DNA of 6,388 nucleotides, from the NCBI GenBank assembly GCA_013694645.1, contig JACDBZ010000024.1:1-6388 (forward strand), read 5' to 3'. Positions 1 to 4,303 of the stretch are shown here, one piece after another; position 1 is the stretch's first letter, and every line of letters begins with the position of its first letter. This DNA is from Chloroflexota bacterium (GTDB lineage: Bacteria; Chloroflexota; Limnocylindria; QHBO01). A program made the position numbers and the translations under genes. The notes under the pieces were generated by a model. That model ran no database searches. It was not told where the DNA came from and saw only the letters and a list, made by a program, of their open reading frames with translations.

Positions 1-1116
1 GGCGGTTACCTGGCCGGGGTTTCGACCACCCACCGCTACATCTTCGACCTGAGACCCGAGACGGACGTCTACTGGTGCATGGCCGACATCGGCTGGGTGA
101 CCGGTCATTCGTACATCGTCTACGGGCCCCTCGCGAACGCGACGACCGGGGTCATCTACGAAGGCGCGATCGACTTCCCAAAGAAGGACCGATGGGCGCA
201 GGTCGCGGCGAAGTATCGCGCCAGCATCCTGTACACCGCGCCGACCGCCATCCGCGCGCTCATGAAGTACGGCGCCGATGCCTTTGCCGATGACGACCTG
301 TCCTCGCTGCGCCTGCTGGGCAGTGTTGGCGAGCCGATCAACCCGGAGGCCTGGGCCTGGTACTGGAAGGAGATCGGCGGCGGCCGATGCCCGGTGGTCG
401 ACACCTGGTGGCAGACGGAGACCGGCATGATCATGATCACGCCGCTGCCGGGCATCACGACCCTCAAGCCCGGCAGTGCCACCTTCCCGTTTCCCGGCGT
501 CGTGGCCGATGTGGTCGACGAGGCGGGCAGCTCGGTGCCGCTGGGCGGCGGCGGCTACCTCGTCCTCGAGCGCCCGTGGCCGGCCATGCTGCGCGGCATC
601 TACGGCGACCCCGAGCGCTATGAGCAGACCTACTGGTCGCGCTACCCCGGCCGATATTTCCCCGGAGATGGCTGCAAACGCGATGACGAGGGCTACTTCT
701 GGCTGCTCGGCCGCGTGGATGACGTCATGAACGTGTCCGGCCATCGGATCTCGACCACCGAGATCGAGTCGGCCCTCGTCTCGCATCCCTCCGTGGCGGA
801 GGCGGCGGTGGTGGGTCGCTCCGACCCCGTCACCGGCCAGGCGATCTTCAGCTACGTCATCCTTCGCTCGGGCTTCGATCCCTCGGACGGCCTCGGCGTC
901 GAGCTCCGCGAGCACGTGGCCGCGATGATCGGCAAGTTCGCAAAGCCCAAGCAGATCCTGTTCACGCCTGACCTGCCCAAGACGCGATCCGGGAAGATCA
1001 TGCGCCGGCTGCTGCGTGACATCGCCGAGCAGCGCAACCTCGGCGACGTCACCACCCTTGCCGACTCGAACGTGGTCAACGCGATCCGGGAGCAGTCGGG
1101 CAAAGGCGAGGACTGA
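1..1116 (+). CDS. acs: Acetyl-CoA synthetase (AMP-forming), C-terminal part; 5' end off window
   Basis: The enzyme activates acetate with ATP and CoA through an acetyl-adenylate to acetyl-CoA, in the cytoplasm. The frame is open from base 1, so the Met at 79 is internal (it lies in YWCMADIGWVTGHSY). 371 residues are present; Acs proteins are about 650, so roughly 280 N-terminal residues are missing. Family landmarks, in order, are ILYTAPTAIRALMKYG, LLGSVGEPINPEAW, DTWWQTETG, YFPGDGCKRDDEGYFWLLGR, VDDVMNVSGHRISTTEIESA and PKTRSGKIMRR. The second Trp of WWQTE (bases 409-411) corresponds to the Trp that limits the acyl pocket to acetate in characterised Acs. The Lys of SGKIMRR (994-996) is the catalytic, acetylation-regulated lysine, so the enzyme should be active and open to Pat/CobB-type control. 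WWQTETG is followed by Met instead of the commoner Gly. A propionyl-CoA synthetase is less likely given the Trp. Confidence 0.96.
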   Translation, partial: GGYLAGVSTTHRYIFDLRPETDVYWCMADIGWVTGHSYIVYGPLANATTGVIYEGAIDFPKKDRWAQVAAKYRASILYTAPTAIRALMKYGADAFADDDLSSLRLLGSVGEPINPEAWAWYWKEIGGGRCPVVDTWWQTETGMIMITPLPGITTLKPGSATFPFPGVVADVVDEAGSSVPLGGGGYLVLERPWPAMLRGIYGDPERYEQTYWSRYPGRYFPGDGCKRDDEGYFWLLGRVDDVMNVSGHRISTTEIESALVSHPSVAEAAVVGRSDPVTGQAIFSYVILRSGFDPSDGLGVELREHVAAMIGKFAKPKQILFTPDLPKTRSGKIMRRLLRDIAEQRNLGDVTTLADSNVVNAIREQSGKGED

Positions 1117-1154
1117 ATCCACGCTGATTCCCGTCCCGGCTTCCTTCCGGGGCG

Positions 1155-1160
1155 TAGAGT
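1155..1160 (+). promoter_or_regulatory. Possible -10 box (TAGAGT) for the SGNH hydrolase gene
   Basis: TAGAGT fits TANNNT and lies in the only real intergenic gap (1117-1200), about 40 nt before the GTG start. No convincing -35 hexamer lies about 17 nt upstream. It resembles the TAGAAT and TAGGAT boxes of the downstream genes. It is a candidate only. Confidence 0.35.
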
Positions 1161-1188
1161 CAGGGAGCCAGCCCGGCGAGTCCGCAGC

Positions 1189-1195
1189 GGAGGGG
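1189..1195 (+). promoter_or_regulatory. Strong Shine-Dalgarno site that fixes the GTG start at 1201
   Basis: GGAGGGG ends 5 nt before GTG at 1201 and is complementary to the anti-Shine-Dalgarno end of 16S rRNA. It supports GTG as the start, and the resulting protein begins with a clean signal peptide. It contrasts with the three following genes, which have no such site. Confidence 0.75.
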
Positions 1196-1200
1196 ATCCA

Positions 1201-2334
1201 GTGACCCGGCGCCCGATTGTCCTTGCGTTGTTCGTGGCGTTGCTGCTGACGGGCCTGGTGCCGGCGACAGTCGGCGCCGAGACGCGACTGCCATTGCCCG
1301 ACACCATGGCCGCGGTCGGTGATTCGATCACCCAGGCGGCGAGCTCGGCCGGCAGCCTCGGATCCGACGCGCCGCAGAACTCGTGGGCGACCGGGACGAG
1401 CACGACCGTCAATAGCCATTACCTGCGACTGCTCGCGCTCGGCGCGCCGATCAGTGGTCAGAACCACAATCGCTCGGTCAGCGGGGCGAAGGTCGGCGGA
1501 CTTGCCGCCCAGATGCAGGATGCGGCGACGTTCCAGCCTGACTACCTGACCGTGCTCATCGGCGGGAACGACCTGTGCGCCGACACGGTCGCCGAGATGA
1601 CCTCGGTGACCGACTTCCGAGCACAGTTCGACGCCGCCATGGCCGCGCTGGACACGGCATCCCCGTCCACGAACGTGTACGTGGTCAGCATCCCGGACGC
1701 CTACCAGCTGTGGAGCCTGTTCAAGAACAACTTCTGGGCGCGCTTCATCTGGTCGAGCGCCGATATCTGCCAGTCGCTGCTCGCGAACCCCGGCTCGACG
1801 CAGCAGGTCGATGTCGACCGACGCGCGGCGTTCCGACAGCGAAACATCGACTACAACGTGCAGCTTCAGCAGGAGTGTGCCGAGCATGCGCGCTGCCGGT
1901 TTGACGGCAATGCGGCCTTCAACACGCCGCTCACCACTGGCGATGTCTCGGGCGACTATTTCCATCCCTCGGTACAGGGTCAGGCGAAGCTGGCGTCGGT
2001 CAGCTGGGCGGCGGGGTACGCCTGGGACGCGACGATGACGGTGGGTCAGCTGACCTCATCCACCAGTGTTGCGCGCAACAGCTGGAGCGCCACGGTCACG
2101 GTCCTCGTCGTCAATGAAGGGGGATCTCCGGTGAGCGGTGCAGGGGTGAGCACGACGTGGACCGTCGGCGCGTCGGACACGTGCACCACGGCAACCGATG
2201 GTCGGTGCTCCGTCACCAGCGATGGGTTCAACAAGAAGAAAGTTTCCAGCGTCACGCTCACCGTGGCGGGCGTGACCCATGCTGTGCTGACGTATGAGCC
2301 GAGCCTGACGACCATCGCGGTGGCGCGTCCGTAG
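1201..2334 (+). CDS. Secreted SGNH/GDSL-family hydrolase with C-terminal Ig-like domain
   Basis: This is a 377-residue protein, probably an exported esterase or lipase acting on lipid or acyl-ester substrates; the exact substrate cannot be read from sequence. Residues 1-27 form a signal peptide: TRR, then a hydrophobic stretch, then a likely cleavage after VGA. The SGNH domain spans about 35-275. Its block I is AAVGDSITQA (nucleophile Ser42), block II VSGAKVGG (Gly95), block III IGGNDLC (Asn123) and block V GDYFHPS (Asp252, His255), so the catalytic set is complete. Residues about 280-366 form a separate beta-rich domain (SWSATVTVLVVNEGGSPVSG, then CTTATDGRCSVTS). It resembles the Ig-like tails of many secreted bacterial proteases and hydrolases. 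Six cysteines (126, 190, 226, 232, 328, 336) could form three disulfides, fitting an extracytoplasmic location. The start is GTG with a strong Shine-Dalgarno site. No terminator is evident in the short gap after the stop. Confidence 0.9.
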   Translation: MTRRPIVLALFVALLLTGLVPATVGAETRLPLPDTMAAVGDSITQAASSAGSLGSDAPQNSWATGTSTTVNSHYLRLLALGAPISGQNHNRSVSGAKVGGLAAQMQDAATFQPDYLTVLIGGNDLCADTVAEMTSVTDFRAQFDAAMAALDTASPSTNVYVVSIPDAYQLWSLFKNNFWARFIWSSADICQSLLANPGSTQQVDVDRRAAFRQRNIDYNVQLQQECAEHARCRFDGNAAFNTPLTTGDVSGDYFHPSVQGQAKLASVSWAAGYAWDATMTVGQLTSSTSVARNSWSATVTVLVVNEGGSPVSGAGVSTTWTVGASDTCTTATDGRCSVTSDGFNKKKVSSVTLTVAGVTHAVLTYEPSLTTIAVARP

Positions 2335-2347
2335 CAGGCTCGGCCGC

Positions 2348-2353
2348 TAGAAT
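2348..2353 (+). promoter_or_regulatory. Probable -10 box (TAGAAT) for leaderless transcription of the DtxR gene
   Basis: TAGAAT ends 6 nt before the ATG at 2360. A start site 6-7 nt past the box would fall on the ATG itself, giving a leaderless mRNA. No Shine-Dalgarno sequence precedes the ATG (the spacer is CGGCGG). No clear -35 hexamer is visible. The gap after the previous stop is only 25 nt. Confidence 0.55.
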
Positions 2354-2359
2354 CGGCGG

Positions 2360-3130
2360 ATGGCGCAGCAGGGCAGTGCGGGAATGGAGCCAACCGAGGC
2401 CGCCGCCGAGTACCTCATGACAATCCGCTACATGCACGGCGAGGGACAGCCGGTGATCGCCGCGCGTCTGTCCGAGCGGCTGGGCGTCAGTGCCGCGACG
2501 GTCAGCGAGATGGTCACCCGTCTCGTTCGCGAGGGACTGCTGGGAGTTGATGGCGAGACCCGCCAGCTGAACCTGACCGATCGCGGTCGCGAGGCTGCGG
2601 AACGCACCTTTCGGCGGCATGCGCTGTCGGAGTGGCTGCTGACCGAGGTGATCGGCCTCGGCTGGGCGGAGGCGGACGAGGAGGCTCATCACCTTCAGCA
2701 CGCCTTCAGCGATCGCGTGACCGATCGAATCGATGAGCTCCTGGGCCGACCCCCGACCTGCCCGCACGGAAACCCGATCCCGCGTGATGGGCGTACGCCA
2801 GAGCGACCCGCGGGCCTCGCCCTGTCGGAAGCCGCTGCCGGCTCCGACGTGACCATCCTGCGCGTCACAGAGGAGGCTGAAGAGGACGCGCGGCTCCTCT
2901 CCTTCCTCCAGGAGAATGGCGTGCGACCCGGGCACGTCTTCGAGGTCGTGGACGTGGCGACGCACATCGGAACCATGACCCTTCGCCGTGTTGCGGGAGG
3001 TGCGCAGGACGGCCACGAGGTCACGATCGGCCTCGTGGCGGCGGCAAAGCTTCGGATGCTCTCCGGACGCGCCGATCAGGCGCTCTTCCATCGCGTGCCC
3101 GAGCGGGCCCGGCTGGCCACGAGCGGCTGA
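2360..3130 (+). CDS. DtxR/MntR-family metal-dependent transcriptional regulator
   Basis: The protein has 256 residues and the usual DtxR layout. A winged helix-turn-helix lies at about 13-75 (VIAARLSERLGVSAATVSEM, recognition helix about 44-56), a helical metal-binding and dimerisation domain at about 76-140 ending in CPHGNPIP, and an SH3/FeoA-like domain at about 152-235. Family members repress metal-uptake genes when loaded with Fe(II) or Mn(II). By manual alignment to DtxR, His87 and Glu91 match His79 and Glu83, and His114 matches His106. However, Glu17 replaces Met10, Asp106 replaces His98, His110 replaces Cys102 and Gln113 replaces Glu105. Metal choice therefore cannot be assigned. The ATG at 2360 fits the upstream TAGAAT box; a second ATG at 2384 (Met9) would also keep the whole DNA-binding domain. 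No feo, mntH or siderophore gene is in view, so its targets are unknown. Confidence 0.92.
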   Translation: MAQQGSAGMEPTEAAAEYLMTIRYMHGEGQPVIAARLSERLGVSAATVSEMVTRLVREGLLGVDGETRQLNLTDRGREAAERTFRRHALSEWLLTEVIGLGWAEADEEAHHLQHAFSDRVTDRIDELLGRPPTCPHGNPIPRDGRTPERPAGLALSEAAAGSDVTILRVTEEAEEDARLLSFLQENGVRPGHVFEVVDVATHIGTMTLRRVAGGAQDGHEVTIGLVAAAKLRMLSGRADQALFHRVPERARLATSG

Positions 3131-3140
3131 ATCGGTCTGC

Positions 3141-3146
3141 TAGGAT
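3141..3146 (+). promoter_or_regulatory. Probable -10 box (TAGGAT) for the small membrane protein gene
   Basis: TAGGAT lies 10 nt before the ATG at 3157, so a transcript would carry a leader of only a few nucleotides. It shares a CTAGRAT-(0-1 nt)-CGGCG arrangement with the box in front of the DtxR gene. No Shine-Dalgarno sequence is present and no -35 hexamer is recognisable. Confidence 0.5.
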
Positions 3147-3156
3147 TCGGCGCAGC

Positions 3157-3360
3157 ATGGTTCGAGATCGCAGCAAACGCGGAATCATTGCGGCCGTCGC
3201 CACCATCCTCTGGTTGGGCTACATGGCCGTTGGCCTCGCTGTCATCGACACGCTCGCCCCCACCATCGGCGGCGAGGGACCCGAGGGTACCGCCGCGTTC
3301 GTCGGCCTGGTCTTCGGCGTCCTCACGGTCGGGCTCGTCATGTGGGCCGCTTCCGACTGA
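3157..3360 (+). CDS. Small two-helix membrane protein, function unknown
   Basis: I do not recognise this 67-residue protein. It begins with a basic segment (VRDRSKRG), followed by a hydrophobic helix at about 10-31 (IIAAVATILWLGYMAVGLAV), a short Gly/Glu loop (IGGEGPEGT) and a second helix at about 45-65. The positive N-terminus predicts both ends in the cytoplasm with a short outside loop. The frame is supported by the -10-like box in front of it, by its fit between two firm genes (26 nt after the DtxR stop, 19 nt before the EamA start) and by the coherent two-helix pattern. It could assist the adjacent transporter or be a metal-regulated small protein, but nothing in the sequence shows either. 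The start at 3157 is preferred over internal Met codons because it keeps the basic cap. Confidence 0.72.
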   Translation: MVRDRSKRGIIAAVATILWLGYMAVGLAVIDTLAPTIGGEGPEGTAAFVGLVFGVLTVGLVMWAASD

Positions 3361-3365
3361 TCGGC

Positions 3366-3371
3366 TACCCT
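3366..3371 (+). promoter_or_regulatory. Possible -10 box (TACCCT) for the EamA transporter gene
   Basis: TACCCT fits TANNNT and ends 8 nt before the ATG at 3380, again followed by a GCGGCG spacer and no Shine-Dalgarno sequence. It is a poorer match than the two upstream boxes. Its support comes mainly from the same placement. Confidence 0.4.
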
Positions 3372-3379
3372 TTGCGGCG

Positions 3380-4303
3380 ATGTCCGTTCGTCCCCGCTGG
3401 CTGCTGCCGGCTGCATTCGTGCTGCTCGGATTGATATGGGGCTCATCCTTCGCCTGGATCAAGATCGCGGTCGCCGAGATCCCACCTGCCAGCCTCGTGG
3501 CACTGCGCATGGGGCTCGGCGCCGTCTGCATGCTCGCCCTGCTGGCCTTCATTCGGGTGCCGATCCCTCGCGGACCTCGCGAGTGGCTCCCGCTCGTCGT
3601 GCTCGGTGCGATCAACGCCGCCATCCCGATCTTTCTGATCAGCTGGGGCGAGCAATTCATTGACTCCGGCACGGCGGCGGTCCTCAACTCCCTGACGCCC
3701 ATCTTCAGCCTTCTCATCGCCGGGATTGCGCTCCGGGTCGAGCCGGTCACCGCACTGCGTGTCGGAGGTCTCATCCTCGGCTTTCTCGGTGCAGCGCTGC
3801 TCGGCAGCCGGGAGCTCGACCTGCGCGCCGATGCATCCGGCCTCATCGGCGCAGGAGCCGTCGTCCTGGCCGCCTTCAGCTATGCCGTGGGGGCTTCGTA
3901 CGCCAGGCATCGGATCCGCTCGACGCACCGGTATGTCGTCGCCGCCGGGACGCTTCTGTTTGCGGCTCTCGACACGGCGGTGCTGGCGCTCAACATCGAC
4001 GGCGGCGTGATCCTTCCGACCCAGCCCGACACGATCCTGGCCGTCGCGTGGCTTGGCGTACTTGGTTCTTTCGTGGCGTACGTCTGCTTCTTCTTCCTCA
4101 TCGAGCATCTCGGGGCGACCATCGCCTCGATGGTCACCTACATCTTCCCCGTGGTCGGCGTGGCGCTCGGCGTCATGCTCCTCCGGGAGCGGATGGACGT
4201 GCGCCTGCTCGTCGGGACTGTTCTGGTGCTGACGGGAATCATCGTCGTGGCCCTTCGCTATGATGCCGTCGTGAGCCGTATACCGAGCGGAGCTCGCGAG
4301 TGA
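3380..4303 (+). CDS. EamA/DMT-superfamily transporter (10 TM, RhaT/YdcZ-like exporter type)
   Basis: This is a 307-residue inner-membrane protein, the normal size for a ten-helix drug/metabolite transporter made of two EamA repeats. The first repeat is about residues 8-140 and carries GLIWGSSFAWIKIA, PPASLVALRMGLGA and GTAAVLNSLTPIFSLLIAG. The second is about 150-295 and carries GAGAVVLAAFSYAVGA, YVCFFFLIEHLGATIASM and VVGVALGVMLLRER. Members often export amino acids or other small metabolites; the substrate cannot be deduced here. The frame is open further upstream to an ATG at 3188, but that extension overlaps the small membrane gene and is Ser/Pro/Arg-rich, unlike a transporter N-terminus. 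ATG 3380, giving SVRPRWLLPAAFVLLG, is therefore chosen. There is no Shine-Dalgarno sequence. The stop overlaps the GTG start of the next gene by 4 nt, which suggests translational coupling. Confidence 0.93.
   Translation: MSVRPRWLLPAAFVLLGLIWGSSFAWIKIAVAEIPPASLVALRMGLGAVCMLALLAFIRVPIPRGPREWLPLVVLGAINAAIPIFLISWGEQFIDSGTAAVLNSLTPIFSLLIAGIALRVEPVTALRVGGLILGFLGAALLGSRELDLRADASGLIGAGAVVLAAFSYAVGASYARHRIRSTHRYVVAAGTLLFAALDTAVLALNIDGGVILPTQPDTILAVAWLGVLGSFVAYVCFFFLIEHLGATIASMVTYIFPVVGVALGVMLLRERMDVRLLVGTVLVLTGIIVVALRYDAVVSRIPSGARE
4289..4292 (+). promoter_or_regulatory. Shine-Dalgarno site (GGAG) for the GTG start at 4300
   Basis: GGAG sits 7 nt before GTG 4300, inside the end of the transporter gene. 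With the GTGA stop/start overlap it supports this start and coupled translation rather than a separate promoter. Confidence 0.5.

Noticed and set aside
79..81. ATG at 79 as the true start of the acetyl-CoA synthetase
   Set aside because: The frame is open to base 1 and the upstream residues (GGYLAGVSTTHRYIFDL, then YWC) match conserved Acs sequence, so the gene is cut by the window edge.
428..439. Perfect 12-bp palindrome TGATCATGATCA as an operator
   Set aside because: It lies inside acs, spelling the Met-Ile-Met-Ile codons just after WWQTETG. Nothing suggests a binding role within the gene.
1135..1151. CCCGG...CCGGG inverted repeat as a terminator after acs
   Set aside because: It has only a 5-bp stem with a 7-nt loop and no T tract, and it lies right beside the possible -10 box at 1155. 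Too weak to call.
2258..3091. 277-codon minus-strand frame opposite the DtxR gene
   Set aside because: It runs antisense across a gene with full DtxR domain structure, shows no family motif, and overlaps the end of the SGNH gene as well.
3188..3379. Upstream extension of the EamA frame to an ATG at 3188
   Set aside because: It overlaps the small membrane protein gene and adds a Ser/Pro/Arg-rich segment unlike DMT transporters. ATG 3380 gives the normal length and N-terminus.
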